Shown here: piece by piece, positions 21,792 to 33,151 of the stretch
How positions within the stretch are numbered: position 1 is the first letter of the stretch
Layout of the letters: the number at the start of each line of letters is the position of its first letter
DNA from: Platerodrilus igneus
Taxonomy: Eukaryota > Arthropoda > Insecta > Coleoptera > Lycidae
Direction: 5' to 3'
Length of the DNA: 64,000 bases
Assembly (NCBI GenBank): GCA_036346225.1
Contig: JARFIW010000899.1
Span: 2,046,001-2,110,000, forward strand
The notes under the pieces: generated by a model
Databases searched by the model: none
The model's input: only the letters and a program-made list of their open reading frames with translations
Told to the model about the DNA's origin: nothing
Made by a program: the position numbers and the translations under genes

Positions 21792-23709
21792 TGTAGCATG
21801 TTTAATTTGATCAGTATTTATTCGCATTAAATTACAAGTATAATGCGCCAAGCGTCCCTTATTCTTTATTAATGTTTCATATAGTACATAATGGAACGCT
21901 TCGTTTAAATAATCTTCTTGTAGTAAAATATCTGTGTGACAAAGTTATTTCGTCGATCATCTCTAGCAACCTTGTTGCCTTCGTATTTCCCCACCTCTAA
22001 CGGCGAGTCTTTGAATCGTCGCTATCGTTCGTTAGTCGCAGCCTAGCTATCAATTCATCAAGATGTTTTCCAGACTAGAGGCTTGCGACCTTCGATTAAA
22101 TTATTTGTGTGAGTGGTTCAAGTCATGGTAGACTTGAATAGATTTCAATAACTTCTACTAACGCGCGCCTACGAAAAACTATAGAAAAATACAAGTGAGA
22201 ATTTTGTTTTTGGTAAGTTGTATGGTTCTGTACAAGGATTGGAGATTACAGACGTGTGGTCGTGATTGCTGTTACCCCAGGAAATAGTTTATGGTGTTGC
22301 TTGCAGCTGATGAAATTTCTGATGGATTTGTCTAGTAAAATTCGATGCAGTTTGGTTCGTTATTAAATTTAAGAAATTTTGCATGTGTTTAGAATGTCGT
22401 TAGTCTTTGATTAACAGACGGTCATATAAAAAACACGAAATTTGCTATCATGTTTATGACCATATGACCTGTTTCACTTTCGACTATTGTTAAACTGGTT
22501 TTACAAACTGTAGAAAGAAATTTTTGTTAGGTTAGGTTTATATATTTGTAGGCTTTGTTCACATTCGAACTTCAGATAAATTTCGAAGTATATTTTCGAC
22601 GTTATACTTTTTTTGTGATGTAGTAACATTTTAAATATATTTGCCGTGAAAGCAGATGCTTCGTGTAGCTTTCCGAAAATTCAAATTAAACATTCTTCAA
22701 TCTTGAAGTTAGCTTTTATTCACATATAAATTATAAAAACTTAGTATAAAAATTTAAATTCGTTTAGTGACAATTGCAAAGTGTTTGCATTTGTGTTCAT
22801 ACAAAATTTTGAGGATATGAAAATTTATATACTTAATACAAAAGGTACTTAATAAGTGATAGTAGTGAACTTTTGTTTACTTTTAATTTGTTATGTACAT
22901 GGAAGTTTATTTCACTTCATTGCAAAATTTAAATACACGCTGTGTAATAATTATGAAACTGTAATTTACCTGATAAGATCTGCCCAGGATAGAAATGTTA
23001 GTTCAATGCATTGTATTTACAATTCTTTTTTGATTAAATATTTAAACCAAGCTTATGTTTAGAGAGCAGTCTTTTGCTTTAAATAGACAAAATTGTGATT
23101 TGGTTATAAACATTATTGTTGAGAATTTTTACATGTTAAAAAGTTATGAATTTTTAAAAGAAAGTTTTTTTACTTCAGTAAACAATTAGTTAAACTTTGA
23201 GACTTTTAATTTGGTCAAATGCGATCAAATCTGATAACATAAAGGTAGAATTTTTGGGTAATAATTGTGTACCAATATCATATTGGATATACATTTTTTA
23301 TTTTTGATACTTTTATAGGACACAAATGGTGTTCTACATTTTTCTTATTTAATCTTTGTAATTTCTTACAGGACCTGTCTTATTTTTATAAGACAGGTTT
23401 TTGTTAACGAAGGCGATCGTTTTATCTTTGGGTTTCCACGTCCGCCCTTAGAATTGTGCTTTGCTCTTATCGTGATTATCTCAGGACTTGGTGGCGACTA
23501 TTTAACTTTGTTTAGTTTTGTTTGAAAACAAAATTCGACTTACCCCCCCACTTCTTACTGCTCTACCCAGGAATAGACCCCTAGCTATGTCGGAAGATGG
23601 CCCTTCCTTCGATTCTCTGTGAAGGAAGCGGAAGATTTTTGTGCACTGGCGCCCAACAATATAAAAATAAGTTTCACTGGCGCCCACCCAACAATAAAAA
23701 TTCGTTTCA
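21792..23709 (+). mobile_element. LTR1 (1,918 bp, no mariner)
   Basis: Begins TGTAGCATG and ends ATTCGTTTCA one base before the PBS. At 21837-21915 it has about 75 bp, with a short imperfect inverted repeat (AAGCGTCCCTTAT and ATAATGGAACGCTT), that is absent from LTR2 and LTR3, where the mariner sits. It contains consensus splice signals: donor ACAA/GTGAGA at 22195 and acceptor TTTCTTACAG ending at 23371. These bracket a potential 1.18-kb intron. Confidence 0.9.
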
Positions 23710-23728
23710 CTGGCGCCCAACGTGGGGC
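23640..23728 (+). repeat. Triplicated PBS-proximal motif
   Basis: CACTGGCGCCCA occurs three times (about 23641, 23675 and 23708) at the LTR end, and only the last continues into the full PBS. The same three copies flank the end of LTR2; LTR3 has the first two, one mutated. Confidence 0.85.
23711..23728 (+). promoter_or_regulatory. Primer-binding site, tRNA-Lys(CUU) type
   Basis: TGGCGCCCAACGTGGGGC is complementary to the 3' 18 nt of insect tRNA-Lys(CUU), from memory of that tRNA. It starts one base after the LTR end. Confidence 0.85.
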
Positions 23729-23975
23729 CTCGAAATTTGTTTGCTCAAATTTTATTTTGCCTAGAAATTTGTTTGGTCAAATTTTATTTTGCCTCGAAAT
23801 TTGTTTGCTCAAATTTGCTATTGTCCTCGAAATTTGTTTGCTCAAATTTTATTTTGGCTTGAAATTTGTTTGCCCAAATTTTATTTTGCCTCGAAATTTG
23901 TTTGCTCAAATTTTATTTTGCCTTTGAAATTTGTTTTCTCAAATTTGCTATTGTTCTCGAAATTTGTTTTAACAC
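23729..23975 (+). repeat. 32-bp minisatellite in retroelement leader, about 7 copies
   Basis: The unit is close to CTCGAAATTTGTTTGCTCAA followed by an ATTTTATTTTGC-type half, with alternate units having AATTTGCTATTGTC instead. An equivalent array lies at 29338-29582. Confidence 0.9.
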
Positions 23976-24222
23976 AAATTTAGTTGTGACATTGACTTTC
24001 TTTTAGTCAGTTAATTACTTTAGCCAAATTTATTTTTAACTTTAATTTTATTTTGGCCTAATAAAGATTTTATTCGATATTGTTTTGGCAAAATCTATTT
24101 TTACCAAATTCACTTTTGACTTTGACCTTTCGTTGCCCAAATTTGTTTTAACAATTCTCTTAAGGTTTGAATCATTTAGATTTATCAATTTAATTTCATT
24201 AAAATATTAGATTATTACAAAT

Positions 24223-24393
24223 ATGTCTGAAAAATTTCAAATTGTTTGTTTACTTAAAGAGGAACTGGAATATGAACTTAGGATTAGAGGTGTAATAAGT
24301 GAGAGACCAGTTGTTGAGAAAAGAAAAATTTTAGGAAGACTGTTAGCTAATGAAGCTGATAAGCCTGGTTGTTTAATTCGCTTGAGTCAATAA
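24223..24393 (+). CDS. Gag N-terminal remnant ORF (56 aa), internal region 1
   Basis: Starts with the first ATG after the leader and reads MSEKFQIVCLLKEELEYELR, then IRGV, a pattern like the N-terminal helix (LK-EL-YELR-RG) of gypsy Gag proteins. The ORF stops at TAA after 56 residues. Sequence beyond it (NVLSGFDDDAADS) looks like former Gag in a shifted frame. No capsid homology or zinc knuckle is visible. An identical copy is at 29834-30004. It may be translated, but it is far too short to form capsids. Confidence 0.5.
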   Translation: MSEKFQIVCLLKEELEYELRIRGVISERPVVEKRKILGRLLANEADKPGCLIRLSQ

Positions 24394-24544
24394 AGAACGT
24401 TTTGTCGGGATTTGATGATGATGCTGCGGATTCTGTTTTAGGGGTGCATCGGTTTGAGCTGTCGTCATATCATTTGAGAATTGCTCTTGTGCATAGACAC
24501 GTTTTGATTTGATAGCAAATTTTGATTTATATCGGCATTGCAAC

Positions 24545-24770
24545 GCAATTTGGTCTAGGCGAGACTTGTCGTCGTGGTTGGTCGCTCAGCAGTATGTTAG
24601 CTTAGACGAGACTCAGGAAGAGTTTGTCGCTCAGCATTACGTAAGTCTAGACGAGACTCGAGGTGAGTTAGTCGCTCTAGTAATTTATGCATCATAATTT
24701 TTTTGGGTTGATGTAATTTTTGGTTGTTAGTCTAGGTGAGACTCGTAGAGGGTTTGTCATTCTAGCAAAT
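24545..24770 (+). repeat. Degenerate about 48-bp tandem repeat, 4 units
   Basis: Units centre on TCTAGACGAGACTC followed by GTTTGTCGCTCAGCA. Same array at about 30165-30390. Open in one frame, so it may have been repetitive Gag sequence. Confidence 0.65.
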
Positions 24771-26159
24771 TTAGGCTTGTGAAGCATTGTAGTTGTTTCG
24801 ACAGTTCGGTTGGTGGTAGGGTGAGAGTGTACCTGAACACTGATATTTTTTTTTGTTAGCTATCGTCGTGATTAGTTTTTTATTGATGATTCTAAAGCCG
24901 GTAGATGACACCTAAAAGATTTGAAGCCCTTTGCTGCATTTGACACATCAGATGAGGAAGATGATCCTGAAGATTAGTTTCTGTTCTGTCAATCCTTTGA
25001 TTACGAGTAAATCAGTTGTTTGCTTGTTTCGTTTTGTTCTGGTTTTTGATTCGGTATGGTTATAACTTATAATAAATGAAGATTGTCCTTGTACAACTTA
25101 CTTTGTTTGGGAATTTTGTATGGTTATGTAAACTTGTATTCAAAATTTAGTAGTAGTTTTGTAGTGTACGTTGATGTACGTACTAGTTTAGTTTGGCGCG
25201 CGCTAGCAGAAGATATAATTTGAACGTAGGAATAAGTTGACTATACAAATTGTTTAGTCCGATTTCTACATATTTAGGTTGAGAGAATATTAGCGTATTC
25301 TTTCCTTTGTTTTTGAACTTTCTTTGAACATTTTTTTGTTTGGTAAGGTCGGAGGTTTGGTTGGTAAAGCTCACCGTTTGGTCAGTCACTAATAGGTGAT
25401 GATATTTGAGAATTAGAGATAGTATAATCAGTAGGGTGAAGAAGACTTCAGCCCCGACTGGTTCGGTTTCGTGTGAAGAGTTTTGTTTTGTGAAATATTT
25501 GTGTAGAAGTTTGAGTTTAGCAGAAGCAAAACTTCTGGCACTTTGAGTTATAGTGGTGATGAGCACTCACCTCCATTTTTGTGAGTAACCTGTTGGTTAG
25601 TCTATTTTAGTTTTGGTTATCGCTTTGAGCTCATATCATTTTGTATTAAGACGCTGTTTTGATATAGTAGTGTCTTTTTGGTTAGTAGTTACTAAAACTC
25701 CAAGAAGTAGAGTTAGTACTTTTGAAGTTTGGATATTTTATGTTGTGTTTAGTTATAGTTAGCACGTGCTGGCATCAGATAGGTTATTCTAAACAGTAGG
25801 TGTAAGAAAATTCTTGTTCTGATAAAAGAATTCCCTTAAACTTAGATTATTTTTGTCCCGTAGAGTGTTTGGCTTTTCGATTTGACTTCTCTCGATTTTG
25901 ACCAATACCGATTATGACTCCCCGATTTTGTTTCCCAATGGACGTTTAGTACACGTACTTACCGGCACACTCAAATTTATATATATTAGTCCATCTCGTT
26001 TTCATAATTCTCTTAGTTATTCTAAATTATGATTAATTAAGTAAACTGTGATGTTTTGCAAATAATTGTGTTGTTAGTTGGGAGTTTGATAAAAGCTCTT
26101 ATAAAAAAAAAAACTTTTGTTTTTAGCTAACAAATTTTTCGTTATAAAAGATTTTTTTT

Positions 26160-26171
26160 GGGAAAGGGTGG
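26160..26171 (+). promoter_or_regulatory. Polypurine tract of internal region 1
   Basis: GGGAAAGGGTGG immediately precedes the TGTAGC start of LTR2. The copy before LTR3 is at 31780-31792. Confidence 0.85.
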
Positions 26172-26220
26172 TGTAGCATGTTTAATTTGATCAGTATTTA
26201 TTCGCATTGAATTACAAGTA

Positions 26221-27531
26221 CAGGGTTATTACAAATGAAATAGACAGTTTGGATAAGTTATAGAAAGTTTATTTTTGAAAAGTTAAAATTATTACTTATA
26301 TGATTATAAAGAAGAACTGATTAAGTTTTTATTTAAAATTTTTACAAAATGTTCAATTTTTGCACCTTTGGTAACACGACAGATATCAACACGGTAGTCG
26401 AATTCTTGCCACACGCTATTAAGCATGTAACGGTCAACTGTAGCAAGAGCATTTGTGATACGTTGTTTAAGTTCGTCGATATCAACAGGAAGCGGTGGTA
26501 TGGAAACTTTGTCTTTTACATAACCCCATAAGAAATAGTCGCAGGGCGTTATATCTGGACTACGAGGTGGCCACGGCTTAAGCACAAGGTTTTCCTCACT
26601 TGCACGGCCGATCCATCGTCTAGGAAGATGTTCATCCAGATATTTTCTAACCTGTAAGTGCCAGTGAGGCGGAGCTCCATCTTGTACAAAATCGAAGTTA
26701 TCACTATCTTCCTGTAGTTGAGGCATTAACCATTCGTGTAACAGGTCCAGAAGAAGAACGGCCCGTAAACCTTTTCACGAGATAAAGAGCAAGACACGTT
26801 AACTTTAGAGGAATCGCGTATATGTTGTAAAGTCGCTCTTGGGTTTTCTGTGCCCCATATCCTTACATTATGTCTATTAACTTTTCCACTAATGTGAAAG
26901 GTACATTCGTCACTGAAAATTAGGCGATTAAAGAACGTGTCATCATTTTCAAGACATTGTTGCATCTCCAGACAAAAATTGTTATGTACGACTTTATCAC
27001 CGGCATTTAAACTTTGTACTAACTGCAATTTATACGGTTTCATTTTCAAACGTTTCCGCAGAATTTTGCACACAGTAGGTTGAGGAATTTGCAATTCTAA
27101 ACTTGCTGATGTAGTCGATTGTCTTGGACTTCGTAAATAAACATCACGAACACTATCGATTTGTTCTTTTGTAACAGGAGGTCTTCCAGTACTCTTTCTT
27201 TTACACAGACATTCACTATTTTCGAAACGTTTATACCAGTCATAGATTGATTGCCTTGTTGGTGGTGTTTTACCGTATTTTGTTCTGAAATGACGCTGGA
27301 CAACAGTAACAGACTTTGTTTTGGCTAATTCAAGAACACAATAAGCTTTCTCCACTTTAGTAGCGGCCATTTTGCTAGACTGGTCGTTGTTTTAACAGCA
27401 GTACCAACCTAACAGTTGTACCAACATAAACTTTAAGAAATTCCCCTATAAACCTATCTCGCTTACTATATTCAAATACACCAGTCTGATTTTGTAAAGG
27501 CTATCCAAACTGTCTATTTCATTTGTAATAA
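26221..27531 (-). mobile_element. mariner-like (IS630/Tc1/mariner) element in LTR2
   Basis: The left end is CAGGGTTATTACAAATG, continuing to GACAGTTTGGATA. The right end is the reverse complement but stops at TTATTAC, so the terminal CAGGG is missing there. TA precedes the left end. The loss on the right, together with the missing 75 bp of LTR1 sequence, is explained by one deletion at an AATAA microhomology. The transposase is on the minus strand. Confidence 0.9.
26304..27370 (-). pseudogene. Transposase, DUF4817 HTH plus DDE domain, one frameshift (copy 1)
   Basis: The first frame (27370-26726, 214 codons) has an N-terminal helix-turn-helix (HFRTKYGKTPPTRQSIYDWY; DUF4817 type), a second basic HTH and the first catalytic Asp in FSDECTFH. 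The second frame (26726-26304) supplies the second Asp (VQDGAPPHW) and the third in PPRSPDITPCDYFLWG. By my count 46 residues separate the second and third Asp, unlike the 34 of classical mariner. A 1-nt shift after VYGPFFF (about 26727-26735) joins the frames, and the identical lesion occurs in the copy at 31925-32991. Cut-and-paste transposase, inactive here. Confidence 0.93.
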
Positions 27532-29317
27532 TCTTCTTGTAGTAAATATCTGTGTGACATAAAGTTATTTCTTCGAGCATCTCTAGCAATCTTGTTGCCT
27601 TCGTATTTCCCCACCTCTAACAGCGAGTCTTTGAATCGTCGCTATCGTTCGTTAGTCGCAGCCTAGCTATCAATTCATCAAGATGTTTTCCAGACTAGAG
27701 GCTTGCGACCTTCGATTAAATTATTTGTGTGAGTGGTTCAAGTCATGGTAGACTTGAATAGATTTCAATAACTTCTACTAACGCGCGCCTACGAAAAACT
27801 ATAGAAAAGTACAAGTGAGAATTTTGTTTTTGGTAAGTTGTATGGTTCTGTACAAGGATTGGAGATTACAGACGTGTGGTCGTGATTGCTGTTACCCCAG
27901 GAAATAGTTTATGGTGTTGCTTGCAGCTGATGAAATTTCTGATGGATTTGTCTAGTAAAATTCGATGCAGTTTGGTTCGTTATTAAATTTAAGAAATTTT
28001 GCATGTGTTTAGAATGTCGTTAGTCTTTGATTAACAGACGATCATATAAAAAACACGAAATTTGCTATCATGTTTATGACCATATGACATGTTTTACTTT
28101 CGATTATTGTTAAACTGGTTTTACAAACTGTAGAAAGAAATTTTTGTTAGGTTAGGTTTATATATTTGTAGGCTTTGTTCACATTCGAACTTCAGATAAA
28201 TTTCGAAGTATATTTTCGACGTTATACTTTTTTTGTGATGTAGTAACATTTTAAATATATTTGCCGTGAAAGCAGATGCTTCGTGTAGCTTTCCGAAAAT
28301 TCAAATTAAACATTCTTCAATCTTGAAGTTAGCTTTTATTCACATATAAATTATAAAAACTTAGTATAAAAATTTAAATTCGTTTAGTGACAATTGCAAA
28401 GTGTTTGCATTTGTGTTCATACAAAATTTTGAGGATATGAAAATTTATATACTTAATACAAAAGGTACTTAATAAGTGATAGTAGTGAACTTTTGTTTAC
28501 TTTTAATTTGTTATGTACATGGAAGTTTATTTCACTTCATTGCAAAATTTAAATACACGCTGTGTAATAATTATGAAACTGTAATTTACCTGATAAGATC
28601 TGCCCAGGATAGAAATGTTAGTTCAATGCATTGTATTTACAATTTTTTTGATTAAATATTTAAACCAAGCTTATGTTTAGAGAGCAGTCTTTTGCTTTAA
28701 ATAGACAAAATTGTGATTTGGTTATAAACATTATTGTTGAGAATTTTACATGTTAAAAGTTATGAATTTTTAAAAGAAAGTTTTTACTTCAGTAAACAAT
28801 TAGTTAAACTTTGAGACTTTTAATTTGGTCAAATGCGATCAAATCTGATAACATAAAGGTAGAATTTTGGGTAATAATTGTGTACCAATATCATATTGGA
28901 TATACATTTTTATTTTGATACTTTTATAGGACACAAATGGTGTTCTACATTTTCTTATTTAATCTTTGTAATTTCTTACAGGACCTGTCTTATTTTTATA
29001 AGACAGGTTTTTGTTAACGAAGGCGATCGTTTTATCTTTGGGTTTCCACGTCCGCCCTTAGAATTGTGCTTTGCTCTTATCGTGATTATCTCAGGACTTG
29101 GTGGCGACTATTTAACTTTGTTTAGTTTTGTTTGAAACCAAATTCGACTTACCCCCCCACTTCTTACTGCTCTACCCAGGAATAGACCCCTAGCTATGTC
29201 GGAAGATGGCCCTTCCTTCGATTCTCTGTGAAGGAAGCGGAAGATTTTTGTGCACTGGCGCCCAACAATATAAAAATAAGTTTCACTGGCGCCCACCCAA
29301 CAATAAAAATTCGTTTC

Positions 29318-31792
29318 ACTGGCGCCCAACGTGGGGCCTCGAAATTTGTTTGCTCAAATTTTATTTTGCCTCGAAATTTGTTTGGTCAAATTTTATTTTG
29401 CCTCGAAATTTGTTTGCTCAAATTTGCTATTGTCCTCGAAATTTGTTTGCTCAAATTTTATTTTGGCTTGAAATTTGTTTGCCCAAATTTTATTTTGCCT
29501 CGAAATTTGTTTGCTCAAATTTTATTTTGCCTTTGAAATTTGTTTTCTCAAATTTGCTATTGTTCTCGAAATTTGTTTTAACACAAATTTAGTTGTGACA
29601 TTGACTTTCTTTTAGTCAGTTAATTACTTTAGCCAAATTTATTTTTAACTTTAATTTTATTTTGGCCTAATAAAGATTTTATTCGATATTGTTTTGGCAA
29701 AAATCTATTTTTACCAAATTCACTTTTTGACTTTGACCTTTCGTTGCCCAAATTTGTTTTAACAATTCTCTTAAGGTTTGAATCATTTAGATTTATCAAT
29801 TTAATTTCATTAAAATATTAGATTATTACAAATATGTCTGAAAAATTTCAAATTGTTTGTTTACTTAAAGAGGAACTGGAATATGAACTTAGGATTAGAG
29901 GTGTAATAAGTGAGAGACCAGTTGTTGAGAAAAGAAAAATTTTAGGAAGACTGTTAGCTAATGAAGCTGATAAGCCTGGTTGTTTAATTCGCTTGAGTCA
30001 ATAAAGAACGTTTTGTCGGGATTTGATGATGATGCTGCGGATTCTGTTTTTAGGGGTGCATCGGTTTGAGCTGTCGTCATATCATTTGAGAATTGCTCTT
30101 GTGCATAGACACGTTTTTGATTTGATAGCAAATTTTTGATTTATATCGGCATTGCAACGCAATTTGGTCTAGGCGAGACTTGTCGTCGTGGTTGGTCGCT
30201 CAGCAGTATGTTAGCTTAGACGAGACTCAGGAAGAGTTTGTCGCTCAGCATTACGTAAGTCTAGACGAGACTCGAGGTGAGTTAGTCGCTCTAGTAATTT
30301 ATGCATCATAATTTTTTTGGGTTGATGTAATTTTTGGTTGTTAGTCTAGGTGAGACTCGTAGAGGGTTTGTCATTCTAGCAAATTTAGGCTTGTGAAGCA
30401 TTGTAGTTGTTTCGACAGTTCGGTTGGTGGTAGGGTGAGAGTGTACCTGAACACTGATATTTTTTTTTGTTAGCTATCGTCGTGATTAGTTTTTTATTGA
30501 TGATTCTAAAGCCGGTAGATGACACCTAAAAGATTTGAAGCCCTTTGCTGCATTTGACACATCAGATGAGGAAGATGATCCTGAAGATTAGTTTCTGTTC
30601 TGTCAATCCTTTGATTACGAGTAAATCAGTTGTTTGCTTGTTTCGTTTTGTTCTGGTTTTTGATTCGGTATGGTTATAACTTATAATAAATGAAGATTGT
30701 CCTTGTACAACTTACTTTGTTTGGGAATTTTGTATGGTTATGTAAACTTGTATTCAAAATTTAGTAGTAGTTTTGTAGTGTACGTTGATGTACGTACTAG
30801 TTTAGTTTGGCGCGCGCTAGCAGAAGATATAATTTGAACGTAGGAATAAGTTGACTATACAAATTGTTTAGTCCGATTTCTACATATTTAGGTTGAGAGA
30901 ATATTAGCGTATTCTTTCCTTTGTTTTTGAACTTTCTTTGAACATTTTTTTGTTTGGTAAGGTCGGAGGTTTGGTTGGTAAAGCTCACCGTTTGGTCAGT
31001 CACTAATAGGTGATGATATTTGAGAATTAGAGATAGTATAATCAGTAGGGTGAAGAAGACTTCAGCCCCGACTGGTTCGGTTTCGTGTGAAGAGTTTTGT
31101 TTTGTGAAATATTTGTGTAGAAGTTTGAGTTTAGCAGAAGCAAAACTTCTGGCACTTTGAGTTATAGTGGTGATGAGCACTCACCTCCATTTTTGTGAGT
31201 AACCTGTTGGTTAGTCTATTTTAGTTTTGGTTATCGCTTTGAGCTCATATCATTTTGTATTAAGACGCTGTTTTGATATAGTAGTGTCTTTTTTGGTTAG
31301 TAAAGTTACTAAAACTCCAAGAAGTAGAGTTAGTACTTTTTGAAGTTTGGATATTTTATGTTGTGTTTAGTTATAGTTAGCACGTGCTGGCATCAGATAG
31401 GTTATTCTAAACAGTAGGTGTAAGAAAATTCTTGTTCTGATAAAAGAATTCCCTTAAACTTAGATTATTTTTGTCCCGTAGAGTGTTTGGCTTTTCGATT
31501 TGACTTCTCTCGATTTTGACCAATACCGATTATGACTCCCCGATTTTGTTTCCCAATGGACGTTTAGTACACGTACTTACCGGCACACTCAAATTTATAT
31601 ATATTAGTCCATCTCGTTTTCATAATTCTCTTAGTTATTCTAAATTATGATTAATTAAGTAAACTGTGATGTTTTGCAAATAATTGTGTTGTTAGTTGGG
31701 AGTTTGATAAAAGCTCTTATAAAAAAAAAAACTTTTGTTTTTAGCTAACAAATTTTTCGTTATAAAAGATTTTTTTTTTGGGAAAGGGGTGG
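29318..31792 (+). mobile_element. Internal region 2 of the LTR array
   Basis: Near-identical to 23710-26171. It starts with the PBS at 29320-29337, then the 32-bp minisatellite, the short Gag remnant, the 48-bp repeats and the polypurine tract. Most differences between the two regions are one-base changes in T or G runs, which may be assembly consensus errors rather than mutations. Confidence 0.9.
29834..30004 (+). CDS. Gag N-terminal remnant ORF (56 aa), internal region 2
   Basis: Identical protein to 24223-24393, as expected from tandem duplication. Same limits apply. Confidence 0.5.
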   Translation: MSEKFQIVCLLKEELEYELRIRGVISERPVVEKRKILGRLLANEADKPGCLIRLSQ

Positions 31793-31841
31793 TGTAGCAT
31801 GTTTAATTTGATCAGTATTTATTCGCATTGAATTACAAGTA

Positions 31842-33151
31842 CAGGGTTATTACAAATGAAATAGACAGTTTGGATAAGTTATAGAAAGTTTATTTTTGAA
31901 AAGTTAAAATTATTACTTATATGATTATAAAGAAGAACTGATTAAGTTTTTATTTAAAATTTTTACAAAATGTTCAATTTTTGCACCTTTGGTAACACGA
32001 CAGATATCAACACGGTAGTCGAATTCTTGCCACACGCTATTAAGCATGTAACGGTCAACTGTAGCAAGAGCATTTGTGATACGTTGTTTAAGTTCGTCGA
32101 TATCAACAGGAAGCGGTGGTATGGAAACTTTGTCTTTTACATAACCCCATAAGAAATAGTCGCAGGGCGTTATATCTGGACTACGAGGTGGCCACGGCTT
32201 AAGCACAAGGTTTTCCTCACTTGCACGGCCGATCCATCGTCTAGGAAGATGTTCATCCAGATATTTTCTAACCTGTAAGTGCCAGTGAGGCGGAGCTCCA
32301 TCTTGTACAAAATCGAAGTTATCACTATCTTCCTGTAGTTGAGGCATTAACCATTCGTGTAACAGGTCCAGAAGAAGAACGGCCCGTAAACCTTTTCACG
32401 AGATAAAGAGCAAGACACGTTAACTTTAGAGGAATCGCGTATATGTTGTAAAGTCGCTCTTGGGTTTTCTGTGCCCCATATCCTTACATTATGTCTATTA
32501 ACTTTTCCACTAATGTGAAAGGTACATTCGTCACTGAAAATTAGGCGATTAAAGAACGTGTCATCATTTTCAAGACATTGTTGCATCTCCAGACAAAAAT
32601 TGTTATGTACGACTTTATCACCGGCATTTAAACTTTGTACTAACTGCAATTTATACGGTTTCATTTTCAAACGTTTCCGCAGAATTTTGCACACAGTAGG
32701 TTGAGGAATTTGCAATTCTAAACTTGCTGATGTAGTCGATTGTCTTGGACTTCGTAAATAAACATCACGAACACTATCGATTTGTTCTTTTGTAACAGGA
32801 GGTCTTCCAGTACTCTTTCTTTTACACAGACATTCACTATTTTCGAAACGTTTATACCAGTCATAGATTGATTGCCTTGTTGGTGGTGTTTTACCGTATT
32901 TTGTTCTGAAATGACGCTGGACAACAGTAACAGACTTTGTTTTGGCTAATTCAAGAACACAATAAGCTTTCTCCACTTTAGTAGCGGCCATTTTGCTAGA
33001 CTGGTCGTTGTTTTAACAGCAGTACCAACCTAACAGTTGTACCAACATAAACTTTAAGAAATTCCCTATAAACCTATCTCGCTTACTATATTCAAATACA
33101 CCAGTCTGATTTTGTAAAGGCTATCCAAACTGTCTATTTCATTTGTAATAA
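31842..33151 (-). mobile_element. mariner-like element in LTR3
   Basis: Same position in the LTR, same ends and same missing right terminus as the element at 26221-27531. It is a duplicate made with the LTR, not a second insertion. Confidence 0.9.
31925..32991 (-). pseudogene. Transposase, frameshifted (copy 2)
   Basis: Encodes the same two frames as copy 1 (32991-32347 and 32347-31925), with the same frameshift site and identical protein segments. The shared lesion shows the frameshift predates duplication of the LTR. Confidence 0.93.

Larger units (their letters stand above)
26172..29318 (+). mobile_element. LTR2 (mosaic, contains mariner)
   Basis: Same ends as LTR1 plus a 1.31-kb mariner. 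Its 5' portion, through about 27605, shares the mariner and base variants with LTR3. Its 3' portion follows LTR1 (for example GCTTGCAGCTG near 27918, where LTR3 has GCTTGAAGCTG). This is the expected product of crossing over between a 3' LTR and a 5' LTR. Confidence 0.88.

Noticed and set aside
21837..21915. 75-bp block in LTR1 with imperfect inverted repeat, first read as a MITE insertion
   Set aside because: Better explained as original LTR sequence deleted from LTR2 and LTR3 next to the mariner (AATAA microhomology at both breakpoints), although a small insertion is not excluded.
23640..23728. Regularly repeated CACTGGCGCCCA considered as a CRISPR-like array
   Set aside because: Eukaryotic retroelement leader. 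Spacing and context fit PBS duplication, and repeats and spacers are not regular.
25183..25566. 127-codon minus-strand frame in each internal region of the LTR array (also 30797-31180)
   Set aside because: Identical in both copies only because the regions are duplicated. Antisense to the element, no family motif, and in AT-rich DNA.
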